Below the pieces are notes generated by a model. It searched no databases and was not told the origin of the DNA. It saw only the letters and a program-made list of their open reading frames with translations. The position numbers were made by a program, and so were the translations under genes. DNA of 64,000 nucleotides, taken from Flavobacterium sp. CFS9 (lineage in GTDB: Bacteria > Bacteroidota > Bacteroidia > Flavobacteriales > Flavobacteriaceae). Positions 17,554 to 26,181 of this stretch are shown in pieces (position 1 is the first letter of the stretch; each line of letters begins with the position of its first letter). The stretch is taken from the NCBI RefSeq assembly GCF_041154745.1, contig NZ_AP031573.1, positions 1,426,001-1,490,000 of the forward strand. Direction: 5' to 3'.

Positions 17554-19737
17554 ATGAAAAAAATACATTTTTTAATCGCATTCTTTGGTGCTCTTACAGC
17601 TTATTCGCAACAAACTGCCGACACTACAGCGCCCAAAAAATTAAAAGAGATACAGATCATTAAAGAACGTTACGCCAAGTCGACGCAGGATACGGAACGC
17701 ATTTCGCAAAAGGAAATAGAATTTCAAAAAAGCCAAAATACTGCCGATTTACTAGCCAACACTGGTACAGTAGCGGTTCAGAAATCGCAACAAGGTGGAG
17801 GAAGCCCAATACTAAGAGGGTTTGAAGCCAATAAGATTCTGCTTCTGGTGGACGGAATCAGAATGAACAACCTTATTTACAGAGCGGGACATCTACAAAA
17901 TATCATTACAGTTGACGAAAATTCGCTGGAACAGATTGATGTTCTTTTCGGACCTGCATCTACTATTTTTGGGAGCGATGCGTTGGGTGGTGCCATCAAT
18001 ATGAGAACCAAAAACCCCATGTTTCTGTCCCAAACTGATAACAAAGTGTTTTCAGGAAATGTAATGTCAAGATACAACAGTGCCAATATGGGATTTACAC
18101 AACATTTTGATATTAATTTTGCAGGTAAAAGATGGAGTTCTCTATCCTCTTTCTCGTATAATAATTACGGCGATTTGAGAATGGGGGCCAATGCTAATGG
18201 AAAAAATGGATCTTTTGGCGAGCGTCCTCAATATGTTGAAACTACGAATAATGTAGATAATCTGATACAGAATGAGAATCCGCTTATTCAGAAGTTTTCC
18301 GGATATAAGCAATATAATGCCATGCAAAAGATCCTTTTTCAACAGGATGAAGATACACAGCACAGCTTGAATCTGCAGTATTCGTCTTCTTCAGATGTGC
18401 CTAGATACGATCGCCTTACAGATCCATCGTGTTCGGGGCTGAAATATGCTGTTTGGAATTATGGTCCGCAAAAAAGATTCCTTTCGGCTTATAAATTTTC
18501 GAAACAAAAAGCCTTGTTCGACAGTGATATGAATCTTGGAGTGAGCTATCAAAATATTGAAGAAAGCAGAATCTCAAGAAAATTTAACGATGATAAAACT
18601 AAAAGCCAGGTCGAAAAAGTAAATGTATTTGCTTTTAATGCAGATTTCAGAAGAAAACTGGGCAAGGGTGATTTGCTTTACGGAACCGAATTCTTTTATG
18701 ATAATCTGAACTCGACTGCTACCAGTTCAAACCGTATCACCGGTATTGTGACTCCGACAGATACTCGTTACCCAAACGGTATAAATCATACCTTTAGAGC
18801 AGATGTTTTTGCAACTTATAATGAAAAAATAAACGAAACTACTTTCTATAATTTGGGTATTCGTACCGGTTATTCTGCCTTAAAAAGCACTATTGCCAAT
18901 AATTCTTTTTTCCAACTTCCATATGATATCATCAAGCAGGACAACTTCACGTATAGCGCTACTGCCGGAATTGCGAAGAATATTCAGAGTACTAAATTGG
19001 TTTTCAATTTGGCTTCGGGCTACAGAGTCCCAAATGTAGATGATTTAGGAAAACTTTTCGAATCAGTGCCCGGAACCTTGATTGTCCCTAATCGAAATAT
19101 TGCTCCTGAGAAATCAGTAACCGCCGATTTAACTGTAACATTCGGACAGGGAAAGAGAATTCAGCTTGACAATACGGTTTATTATACCCGCCTTTTTGAT
19201 GCCATTGTTACCGATCATTTTTTATATAATGGACAGAGTTCGGTGATTTACGAAGGAGTGCAAAGCGAGGTGTTTGCTATGCAAAACAAAGGAAATGCTT
19301 ACATAGGAGGTCTTTCTTCCACCCTGAAAATGGCTATCACAAAACCACTTGGAGTTTATGGTACGGTAACTTTTACCAAAGGGGAAATAATGGACCGTGC
19401 GGGGAATACTCCTTTGGATCATATCTCTCCAATGTATGGAAAAGCAGGATTGAAATATGAAAATAAAGTGATGCTTCTGGATTTCTATACGTTATTTAAT
19501 GGTAAGAAAGACATCAGTGATTATTCTATGAATGGTGAGGACAACGAAAAATATGCTCCTAAAGGAGGTATGCCTGCATGGCAAACGATTAATTTTAAAA
19601 CAGCCTTTTTTATCAATAAAAATCTGTCGGTTTATGCCGGAATTGAAAATATTTTAGACCTACAGTATCGCGTTTTTGCATCGGGTATCAATGCATCGGG
19701 CAGAAATATATCTGTGGCAGCAAAATATCACTTCTAA
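17554..19737 (+). CDS. TonB-dependent outer membrane receptor (haem/haemoglobin-type plug)
   Basis: The 727-residue protein has a signal peptide (MKKIHFLIAFFGALTAYSQ), a TonB-box-like segment, a plug domain (about 45-160) with SPILRGFEANKILLLVDGIR and FGSDALGGAINMRTK, and a 22-strand-type barrel ending in an aromatic-terminated strand (VAAKYHF). The plug resembles receptors annotated for haem or haemoglobin uptake, but the ligand cannot be fixed from sequence alone. It has no carboxypeptidase-like N-terminal domain, unlike the other receptors in this window. It starts 143 bp after the giant T9SS gene; I saw no terminator between them, so the two may be linked. Confidence 0.88.
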   Translation: MKKIHFLIAFFGALTAYSQQTADTTAPKKLKEIQIIKERYAKSTQDTERISQKEIEFQKSQNTADLLANTGTVAVQKSQQGGGSPILRGFEANKILLLVDGIRMNNLIYRAGHLQNIITVDENSLEQIDVLFGPASTIFGSDALGGAINMRTKNPMFLSQTDNKVFSGNVMSRYNSANMGFTQHFDINFAGKRWSSLSSFSYNNYGDLRMGANANGKNGSFGERPQYVETTNNVDNLIQNENPLIQKFSGYKQYNAMQKILFQQDEDTQHSLNLQYSSSSDVPRYDRLTDPSCSGLKYAVWNYGPQKRFLSAYKFSKQKALFDSDMNLGVSYQNIEESRISRKFNDDKTKSQVEKVNVFAFNADFRRKLGKGDLLYGTEFFYDNLNSTATSSNRITGIVTPTDTRYPNGINHTFRADVFATYNEKINETTFYNLGIRTGYSALKSTIANNSFFQLPYDIIKQDNFTYSATAGIAKNIQSTKLVFNLASGYRVPNVDDLGKLFESVPGTLIVPNRNIAPEKSVTADLTVTFGQGKRIQLDNTVYYTRLFDAIVTDHFLYNGQSSVIYEGVQSEVFAMQNKGNAYIGGLSSTLKMAITKPLGVYGTVTFTKGEIMDRAGNTPLDHISPMYGKAGLKYENKVMLLDFYTLFNGKKDISDYSMNGEDNEKYAPKGGMPAWQTINFKTAFFINKNLSVYAGIENILDLQYRVFASGINASGRNISVAAKYHF

Positions 19738-19938
19738 TACAAAATTCCCATTTCTGTTTTTTACAAATCTAAACTCCTTTCACCACAATAAAAGGATTGC
19801 ATAATTTTAAAAAAAGCGATGTGATGTAAAAACACAAAAAAGTAATTTGTTGTTCCCTTGAATAAAAAGACATCTATTCCTATAAATAAAACAGGGGGAG
19901 TTGTTTTTTTTAGACAACTTATCTTTTTGTAAAAGTAA

Positions 19939-19967
19939 ATGGCTAAGTACTTTTAATACTTAGCCAT
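19939..19967. terminator. Hairpin between the convergent 17554 and 20011 genes, likely terminator
   Basis: A perfect 11-bp stem pairs ATGGCTAAGTA (19939-19949) with TACTTAGCCAT (19957-19967) around a 7-nt loop. It sits in the 273-bp gap between two convergent genes. The T-run is weak on both sides, so termination is likely but not certain. Confidence 0.5.
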
Positions 19968-20010
19968 CTATGAACAAGTTATGCAATTTGTTTTTTCTAA
20001 AAACTACTGT

Positions 20011-20598
20011 TTAAAATTTATAGTTTAACCCTGCACTGATAATTCCTCTATGTCCAAATCCTGCTTCTACAAATCCACCAAATTTTTTACCTATGCGAAG
20101 ACCTGCAGGATTAACCTGAAAAGCAAAATCTATAGTATTGTCTTTAGTGATTACTTCGTTAGGTGCTTTTTTAGTATACTTGTTCAAAATAACACCTGCA
20201 GCGGCCGAACCGTAAAAATCCAGCCATTCTGTTTTTATGTAACTAAACGACAATACTGGCATGGCCATAAAATAGAGATTGGTTCTCTTAGCAACAGGTT
20301 TGTTGTTTTTATCGATTTGTTCGATTTGTTCCTGCTGAAAAGCAAGATCCCCCCCTACTCTTATTCGTTCGGTGATTTGATTTCTATAACCCAAGCCTAC
20401 GTTTCCAAAAGATGTTATCCTATCTGGTTTTTGCCCTAAAAATGCAGAAGATAGTATCTCCGTAAAACCTTCTCTAAAAGTCATCGGTATACCGTCGCTA
20501 TAGGTTACATTTAATTCATGTTTACCAGTTTCTTGTGCATTTACTGCAATTGAACTGATTGTTAAAAAAATTGCGCATACAATAATTGACTTTTTCAT
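20011..20598 (-). CDS. Outer membrane beta-barrel protein (porin-like)
   Basis: The 195-residue protein has a signal peptide (MKKSIIVCAIFLTISSIAVNAQ) and alternating beta-strand segments rich in Gly and aromatics (NVGLGYRNQITERIRVGGDLAF, split by turns), ending with the strand RGIISAGLNYKF, whose terminal Phe is the usual outer-membrane insertion signal. It resembles small OmpA/OmpW-like barrels of Bacteroidota. Its function is unknown. It is divergent from the ECF sigma gene 138 bp away and could be under the same control. Confidence 0.75.
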   Translation of the reverse strand: MKKSIIVCAIFLTISSIAVNAQETGKHELNVTYSDGIPMTFREGFTEILSSAFLGQKPDRITSFGNVGLGYRNQITERIRVGGDLAFQQEQIEQIDKNNKPVAKRTNLYFMAMPVLSFSYIKTEWLDFYGSAAAGVILNKYTKKAPNEVITKDNTIDFAFQVNPAGLRIGKKFGGFVEAGFGHRGIISAGLNYKF

Positions 20599-20680
20599 TT
20601 GTTTTAATTACTTTATAGTTAATAAATTTAAAATCGCGGCAAGAATATTTTATATTGCCTTATTATTAATACGCTAAAAA

Positions 20681-20726
20681 TTAAAATACCCCTATACGCT
20701 GCTATAAAATTTTAAAATACCCCTAC
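20681..20726 (+). promoter_or_regulatory. Direct repeat TTAAAATACCCCTA upstream of the ECF sigma gene
   Basis: The sequence TTAAAATACCCCTA occurs at 20681-20694 and again at 20712-20725, 31 bp apart (about three helical turns) in the same orientation. The second copy ends about 11 bp before the sigma factor ATG. This looks like a tandem regulator-binding site, possibly shared with the divergent barrel gene. Confidence 0.55.
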
Positions 20727-20736
20727 TTTTTATGAT

Positions 20737-21318
20737 ATGAATGAGGACCTAAAGCATTTTAAACAATTGTTCAGCGAGCTTTATCAGCCCTTATGCAATT
20801 ATGCCTATAAGTATCTTCAGGATAGGGATGAAAGTGAAGATGTGGTGCAGGAACTGATGATAAAAATATGGGAAACCCGCAAGGATTTACTTTCTGAAAA
20901 GAGTCTCAAATATTACCTGTATATAGCTGTTAAGAACCGATGTATATCCATTCTGAGAAAAAAAACCTATATGCTTGACATTGATGAAATGTCTATCGAT
21001 ATTACCGAAGAAATCCAAGAAACGAAGCCCTTACCAGAAGCAAACCAACTTATAGAAGATGCATTTAAAGGAATTTCTCCAAAATGTCTTGAAATTTTTA
21101 AACTGAGCCGTATTGAAAAATTAAGCTATAAACAAATTGCAGAGAAATTAGAAATATCAGTAAAAACAGTAGAAAATCAGATGGGCAAAGCCATCAGACA
21201 TATACGAGAGTTTGTTAAACAGCATCCCAACTTAATTATTTTCTTTAAAATATGGTATTTTAGTTATTATATAGTGGGGGTTTTAAAAGAATTTGTGTTT
21301 TATTTAAAAGAGGTATAA
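20737..21318 (+). CDS. RNA polymerase ECF sigma factor (FecI-like, Bacteroidota type)
   Basis: The 193-residue protein has sigma region 2 (LCNYAYKYLQDRDESEDVVQ, with the KIWETR segment) and region 4 with a helix-turn-helix (LSYKQIAEKLEISVKTVENQ, then MGKAIRHIREF). It should direct polymerase to its own operon and receptor genes when released by the downstream FecR protein. The C-terminus has an extra hydrophobic tail (FFKIWYFSYYIVGVLKEFVFYL), common in this subfamily. It is 2 bp upstream of the fecR-like gene, so the two are translated together. Confidence 0.93.
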   Translation: MNEDLKHFKQLFSELYQPLCNYAYKYLQDRDESEDVVQELMIKIWETRKDLLSEKSLKYYLYIAVKNRCISILRKKTYMLDIDEMSIDITEEIQETKPLPEANQLIEDAFKGISPKCLEIFKLSRIEKLSYKQIAEKLEISVKTVENQMGKAIRHIREFVKQHPNLIIFFKIWYFSYYIVGVLKEFVFYLKEV

Positions 21319-21320
21319 CC

Positions 21321-22277
21321 ATGGACAGCCAAGATATTAATGTATTGTTAGCAAAACATTTTTCAGGAGAAACTAAACCTGAGGAAGAAGCTGTATTAAT
21401 GAATTGGATAAAAAACAATCCTGACGAATATATTTCGCTTAAGATTTTTTTTGCAGAAAGTCAGCCATTAGACTCTCCTCAGTTATTTGAAACAGGGAAT
21501 GCCTGGAACCGCATAGCGCCAAATTTATCATCCACAAAGCCAACCGTATTTCAGTTGTACAAAAAATACATCTACGCAACGGCAGTTGCCGCCGTTTTCA
21601 TTTTAATAAGTACGTTCGCCTTCTTGTATGCAAATACCGAGATAACTGTTCAAACCGCTAATGGACAGGTAAAAAGTATCGAATTGAGTGATGGTTCTTT
21701 AGTTACTTTGAATGACAACTCGAGTATTACCTATAAAAGATTTCTGTGGAACAACCGTACTGTCAGCTTAAATGGAGAAGCTTTCTTTGAAGTAAAACAC
21801 GACGAGAGCAAGCCTTTTTCTGTAAATACAGGCACTCTATCAGTAAAAGTTTTAGGAACCTCTTTTGTTGTAACAACAAAAGAAAAAGAAAAATCGGTAG
21901 CAGTAATTACAGGAAAAGTCAAGGTTACCGCCACTCCTACCAGTCAAACAGTCATTTTGGAGAAAAAACAAGCGGTTCATTATGTTTCCAACAGATTAAT
22001 TAAAAGTGACACAGCCAACAAAAACTTACTCTCCTGGAAAACAAAGTCACTTTCTTTCGAAAATACTCCACTTCAAAAAGCTTTTCAGGATATTGAAGAT
22101 TGTTATCATATTAAAATACAGGTGGAAGGCAAAATCTCTGATTCCTGCACCGTTACCACAAATTTCAAGAACGAATCCATAAAAGAAATATTGGAAGAAT
22201 TCCGTTTATTGTTTGGACTTAGTTATACCCAAAAAGGCAATACTGTTTGGGTGAAAAACATATCGTGTGAAAAGTAA
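21321..22277 (+). CDS. FecR-family anti-sigma factor
   Basis: The 318-residue single-span inner membrane protein has an N-terminal cytoplasmic sigma-binding part (about 1-70), a transmembrane helix (about 75-98, YATAVAAVFILISTFAFLYA), a periplasmic FecR domain (IELSDGSLVTLNDNSSITY, LNGEAFFEVKHDESKPF) and a C-terminal DUF4974-type domain that contacts the receptor's signalling domain. It relays receptor occupancy to the upstream sigma factor. It overlaps the next receptor gene by 11 bp. Confidence 0.93.
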   Translation: MDSQDINVLLAKHFSGETKPEEEAVLMNWIKNNPDEYISLKIFFAESQPLDSPQLFETGNAWNRIAPNLSSTKPTVFQLYKKYIYATAVAAVFILISTFAFLYANTEITVQTANGQVKSIELSDGSLVTLNDNSSITYKRFLWNNRTVSLNGEAFFEVKHDESKPFSVNTGTLSVKVLGTSFVVTTKEKEKSVAVITGKVKVTATPTSQTVILEKKQAVHYVSNRLIKSDTANKNLLSWKTKSLSFENTPLQKAFQDIEDCYHIKIQVEGKISDSCTVTTNFKNESIKEILEEFRLLFGLSYTQKGNTVWVKNISCEK

Positions 22278-24762
22278 TTCTTTTATAAATAACGGGTTAA
22301 TCATTATATGCTCTTTTGTCTTTTTCTTTTGTGCCGGATCTGTACAAGCACAAAAAACAAGCCTGCTGGAAAAAAAGATCACTATCCAAATAGAAAATGA
22401 TAGTATCGGAGCCTATATTACTGCCATTATAGCACAAGGCGCAAATTTATCCCTAAGCAATAACAAACTTCATCTTGGCAAAAAGATAAAGATCAGCAAA
22501 GGAACTTATAAATTAGGGACACTGCTAAATCTTCTTTTTGCAACAGAATCAGTAAAATTTCTGGAGAGAGATGATAAAATAATTATTTACACCGTTTCGC
22601 GAGCTCCTTCCCCCTTTACTATTAGCGGATTTGTTTATGCTGGAGACAGTAAAGAAGCACTACCCTACGCTACCGTTCGGGTGTTAAATACAAATATAGC
22701 TGTTAATTGTAATGATTACGGCTATTATACGCTAACATTGCCCGAAAACAAGTACATCATAAATGCGAGTTATACCGGTTTTACTTCACAAACAGATACG
22801 ATACTGGTAAACAAAACCATTAAAAAAAACTTCAATCTTGAAATGGGACTATCCCTTGCTCCGGTTGAAATTAAGTCATCCAAAAAACCTTTAAATGAGA
22901 TTTCCAGTATCGTCGATACGCAGCATGTTAACACTCTTCCCTTTCTAATGGGGCAATCAGACCCGCTAAAACTTCTTACTCTAAAACCGGGCACCTATGG
23001 CACTTCTTTAAATGTAAGAGGAGGCTCGAGCGATCAGAATCTGGTTTTATTAGATGGTGTTCCTATTTACAATTACAATCATTTTACGAGTTTATTATCT
23101 ATTTTCGATTCGCAGGCCATCAAACAAATAAGTTTTTTCAAAGGCGGCTTTCCAGCTCGTTACGAAGGAAGGCTATCGTCGGTCATAGATGTTAAAACAA
23201 AAGATGGCGACATGCAATCCTACCATGGGGCTGCCAATATTGGCTTACTAACGGGTTCTGCGATGATTGAAGGACCTATCATAAAAGACAAGATGTCCTT
23301 TATGATTAGTGCAAGAAGAAGCTGGATTGATGCTTTGACCAAAGCGATTTTTGATCAGGATATTAATTTTAAATACCGGATGTATGATGCCTATTTTAAA
23401 ATTAACTATTTTATTAATTCCTCCAACCGACTGTATCTTGGCGCCTATACCGGCGGAGATCTTATTCGTGTAAATTTCTTTTCTTCCGAAGCACCTCAGC
23501 TTACCTGGAACAACAGAACACTTTCTTTGCGCTGGAACAGGGTATACAATCCCAGACTGTTTCAGAATTCGGTTCTAATGCTAAGCAACTACAACAACCT
23601 GTTTGCCAATGAAGATGAAAAAGGAACCAGAAAGTTTCGCATTACAGATATAGGTATCGAAAACAACCTGAATTATCACTGGTCGTCATTCCTAAATAGT
23701 GCGATAGGTTTACGAATAAACATGACCTATTTTTCCAATAACACTATTGAGCGTGATCAATTGATAAAGTCACTACATTTCAAAACCTACTGGGACAATG
23801 ATATAACGCTGTCTGATAAAGTTCGAATAAAAGCGGGTCTTCATTACGCAACTTTTTTAACTAAAAACAAGGTTTATAAATCTTTTCAGCCTCGTACCAG
23901 TTTGGTTTATAAATACAACACTTCTAATAGTCTTTTTGCCTCCTATGCCATAATGGAGCAATTTTATCATCAAATTGCCAGGAACACCTATGCCTTACCT
24001 TCAGATTTACGCATGCCGAGTACCGATCTATTACCTCCGGAAAAAGCTTTTATTTATGAGGCAGGCTATGAAAAAACTTTAGACAAAGGATACATCAGAC
24101 TACAATTTTACCAAAAAAAAGTATCCAATATTTTAATGTACCCACCCCTTTATGATGCTTCAGATCAGGACAAAACAGAATCCCCTCTAATCGGGTTTGG
24201 CAATTCAAGAGGCCTGGAACTTGAATTTTCCAAGCAGTTCAAAAAGTTTGATGTACAGGCATCGTATACCCTGAGCAAATCGACATTGAGATTTCCCGCA
24301 ATAAATAATGGTCAGACGTTTAATTCTCCAAACGATATAACCCATCAAATAAAAGGAGCTGTTATCTGGAATATTAATCAATCCTGGGTCATATCCACCA
24401 TGTTTAATTATAGTTCCGGTGTTTTAATCTCGGCGCCAGACTCTTTTTCCTATAATGACAAAAAAGACTCGTACCCAGTAGATCCAAACCAAAGCAACGA
24501 AATATCAAGACCTAATAACTACCGTTTACCGAGAAATTACAATGTAGATGTTGGCGTCTCAAAAACAAAAAAAACGAAATCCGGCAACCAAAACAGATTG
24601 TATTTTGGAATTAACAATCTCATAGGACAATCTCCACCGTTTATCATTGAAACAAGTTTAAGTAATGGCACCTTTAACTTAGAACAGGTCAGAATGTTTA
24701 AATATTTTCCTTACGTTGGATATACTTATACTTTTGGTACGGGTAAAGAAAAATTAAACTAA
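22267..24762 (+). CDS. TonB-dependent transducer receptor with STN signalling domain
   Basis: The 831-residue protein starts at a GTG inside the end of the fecR gene, giving a good signal peptide (ICSFVFFFCAGSVQAQ). It then has a secretin/TonB short N-terminal (STN) signalling domain (about 30-110), a carboxypeptidase-regulatory-like domain (about 115-205), a plug (about 220-330, LNVRGGSSDQNLVLLDGVPIYN split by turns) and a barrel. The STN domain and gene order identify it as the receptor that signals to the FecR and sigma proteins. No SusD partner follows, so it is probably not a SusCD glycan importer. The ligand is unknown. Confidence 0.9.
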   Translation: MKSNSFINNGLIIICSFVFFFCAGSVQAQKTSLLEKKITIQIENDSIGAYITAIIAQGANLSLSNNKLHLGKKIKISKGTYKLGTLLNLLFATESVKFLERDDKIIIYTVSRAPSPFTISGFVYAGDSKEALPYATVRVLNTNIAVNCNDYGYYTLTLPENKYIINASYTGFTSQTDTILVNKTIKKNFNLEMGLSLAPVEIKSSKKPLNEISSIVDTQHVNTLPFLMGQSDPLKLLTLKPGTYGTSLNVRGGSSDQNLVLLDGVPIYNYNHFTSLLSIFDSQAIKQISFFKGGFPARYEGRLSSVIDVKTKDGDMQSYHGAANIGLLTGSAMIEGPIIKDKMSFMISARRSWIDALTKAIFDQDINFKYRMYDAYFKINYFINSSNRLYLGAYTGGDLIRVNFFSSEAPQLTWNNRTLSLRWNRVYNPRLFQNSVLMLSNYNNLFANEDEKGTRKFRITDIGIENNLNYHWSSFLNSAIGLRINMTYFSNNTIERDQLIKSLHFKTYWDNDITLSDKVRIKAGLHYATFLTKNKVYKSFQPRTSLVYKYNTSNSLFASYAIMEQFYHQIARNTYALPSDLRMPSTDLLPPEKAFIYEAGYEKTLDKGYIRLQFYQKKVSNILMYPPLYDASDQDKTESPLIGFGNSRGLELEFSKQFKKFDVQASYTLSKSTLRFPAINNGQTFNSPNDITHQIKGAVIWNINQSWVISTMFNYSSGVLISAPDSFSYNDKKDSYPVDPNQSNEISRPNNYRLPRNYNVDVGVSKTKKTKSGNQNRLYFGINNLIGQSPPFIIETSLSNGTFNLEQVRMFKYFPYVGYTYTFGTGKEKLN

Positions 24763-24790
24763 TTTCCGGAATCTCTGAAAAACAAAGCAT

Positions 24791-24819
24791 AAAAAAACCG
24801 CTTCACTATATGAAACGGT
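24791..24819 (-). terminator. Terminator of the XRE regulator
   Basis: ACCGCTTCA (24797-24805) pairs with TGAAACGGT (24811-24819) with one mismatch. A run of seven A on the plus strand gives a T-run on the minus strand. It may also serve the convergent receptor gene. Confidence 0.7.
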
Positions 24820-24840
24820 CTCATCTAAATCGATTAAAGG

Positions 24841-25227
24841 TTATTTCCCTTTTTGCCCTTTTTCTAAGTATTCTACTTTTTCTTTTTCAGCCTGAAGCAA
24901 ACGCTCGTAAAGTTCAACCACTTTATCGAGAGGATTAAAAGCACAATGGTGGTTGCCAAAATTATTATTTGGACTATCATTAAAAGTATTAAAATAACTG
25001 ATCATAGCTTCATCTGAAAAATTTTTAATTGCTTCAACAGTAACTCCTAAAGCGTTGGCTACTGCCAAAAGCTTGTCATCATCCAGTGTTTCACTGTTTT
25101 CAATGTTCGAAACCGCCTGCTGGCTTGTACCTAAAGCCTGCGCCAATGCTTCCTGTTTCATATCACGAAGTTCACGAATACGGCTAATTTTTCGCCCTAT
25201 GTGATTTGGTTTTGTTAGTGTGCTCAT
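24841..25227 (-). CDS. XRE-family transcriptional regulator with C-terminal coiled coil
   Basis: The 128-residue protein has an N-terminal Cro/C1-type helix-turn-helix (about 10-65: IRELRDMKQEALAQALGTSQ, then VSNIENSETLDDDKLLAVANAL), a linker rich in Asn, and a short C-terminal helix likely to form a coiled coil (DKVVELYERLLQAEKEKVEY). Proteins of this build are common single genes in Flavobacterium and probably bind DNA as dimers; no target is suggested here. The promoter side faces a 270-bp non-coding gap. Confidence 0.85.
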   Translation of the reverse strand: MSTLTKPNHIGRKISRIRELRDMKQEALAQALGTSQQAVSNIENSETLDDDKLLAVANALGVTVEAIKNFSDEAMISYFNTFNDSPNNNFGNHHCAFNPLDKVVELYERLLQAEKEKVEYLEKGQKGK

Positions 25228-25427
25228 AATTCAAAGATAATAATTAAGTTTTATAACCAGCAACAGGTAAAAAACATATTCAGTAATGTAGATTACCCCT
25301 AGAAGGTGGTTCGTTGTCACTTTAGATTACAAATATATTCTTTTTCTTACAAAAAAAGTTACAGTATATTCTTTTTTTAATAGCTGCTCCCGAAATGACC
25401 AAATAGGTTTTCTCTCTTTGTAAACAA

Positions 25428-25464
25428 ATAAACCAGACAGGTTTTAAAAACCTGTCCGGTTTAT
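25428..25464. repeat. Dispersed palindrome (AAACCNGACAGGTTT type)
   Basis: ATAAACCAGACAGGTTT (25428-25444) pairs with AAACCTGTCCGGTTTAT (25448-25464) with one mismatch and a 3-nt loop. It resembles the 4057-4089 element. The rest of the 25228-25492 gap holds AT-rich sequence with no gene that I can see. Confidence 0.65.
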
Positions 25465-25492
25465 ACTATTGATCCGAATTAATTGATAAAAT

Positions 25493-25522
25493 AAAAAAAA
25501 GCCTTTACATTGCTGTAAAGGC
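25493..25522 (-). terminator. Terminator of the tRNA gene
   Basis: GCCTTTACA (25501-25509) pairs with TGTAAAGGC (25514-25522) around a 4-nt loop, with eight T on the minus strand. It starts about 11 bp after the tRNA 3' end. Confidence 0.85.
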
Positions 25523-25533
25523 TTGAATTTCTG

Positions 25534-25607
25534 TGGTCCCACCTGGGCTCGAACCAGGGACCACCTGATTATGAGTCAGGTGCTCTAACCAGCTGAGCTA
25601 TAGGACC
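25534..25607 (-). tRNA. tRNA with anticodon CAT (elongator Met, or Ile2 decoding AUA)
   Basis: The 74-nt cloverleaf reads on the minus strand from GGTCCTA (25607) to its complement TGGGACC and discriminator A (25534). The D arm is GCTCAGCTGGTTAGAGC and the anticodon arm is CCTGA-CTCATAA-TCAGG. The T arm contains GGTTCGAGCC. The 3' CCA is not encoded. A CAT anticodon fits elongator tRNA-Met or the lysidine-modified tRNA-Ile2. The C4-G69 and C5-G68 pairs are those known to favour TilS in E. coli Ile2, so Ile2 is possible. The initiator is excluded because its acceptor pairing and anticodon stem (G-C run) differ. Confidence 0.93.
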
Positions 25608-25754
25608 GGTTTGAGGATGCAATATTACTACTATTTTTCATTCACACCAAATATTTTGGGAGATGATTTGCATTTAATTTCAAACAACAGCCTGTGTTTC
25701 CTAAAACACAATTGATTTTCAACTGCTTATTTCGAATCAGAAAAAGATTTTTTT

Positions 25755-26159
25755 TTATTTAATTTCCTGACAAAGTTCCACCAGAACCCCATTTGTGTTC
25801 TTTGGATGCAGAAAAACCACTAATTTATTATCGGCTCCTTTTTTAGGAACGTCGTTAATCAGTACAAAACCTTCGTTTTTCAAACGGTCGATTTCGGCAT
25901 GAATATCTTCGACATCAAAAGCAATATGATGAATTCCTTCTCCTTTTTTCTCCAAAAACTTTGCGATTGGACTTTCAGGGTTTGTAGCTACCAAAAGCTC
26001 GATCTTATTGGTTCCGGTTTGAAAGAACGAGGTTAAAACTCCTTCACTTTCTACCGACTCCATTTTATAGGACGGAACGCCCAATAATTTTTCGAACAGC
26101 ACATTGGCGTCCTCCATATTCTTTACGGCAATTCCGATATGCTCAATTTTATTTACCAT
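25755..26159 (-). CDS. mce: Methylmalonyl-CoA epimerase
   Basis: The 134-residue VOC-fold enzyme interconverts (S)- and (R)-methylmalonyl-CoA, linking propionate-type metabolism to succinyl-CoA. It starts NKIEHIGIAVKNMEDA, which carries the first metal His, and has GEGIHHIAFDVEDI with the second metal His and GVLVELCQ with the metal Glu. Length is typical. It is downstream of the 26182 gene on the same strand (22 bp) and may be co-transcribed, but no functional link is obvious. Confidence 0.93.
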   Translation of the reverse strand: MVNKIEHIGIAVKNMEDANVLFEKLLGVPSYKMESVESEGVLTSFFQTGTNKIELLVATNPESPIAKFLEKKGEGIHHIAFDVEDIHAEIDRLKNEGFVLINDVPKKGADNKLVVFLHPKNTNGVLVELCQEIK

Positions 26160-26181
26160 AACCTCTAAATTTTAGTTTCAA

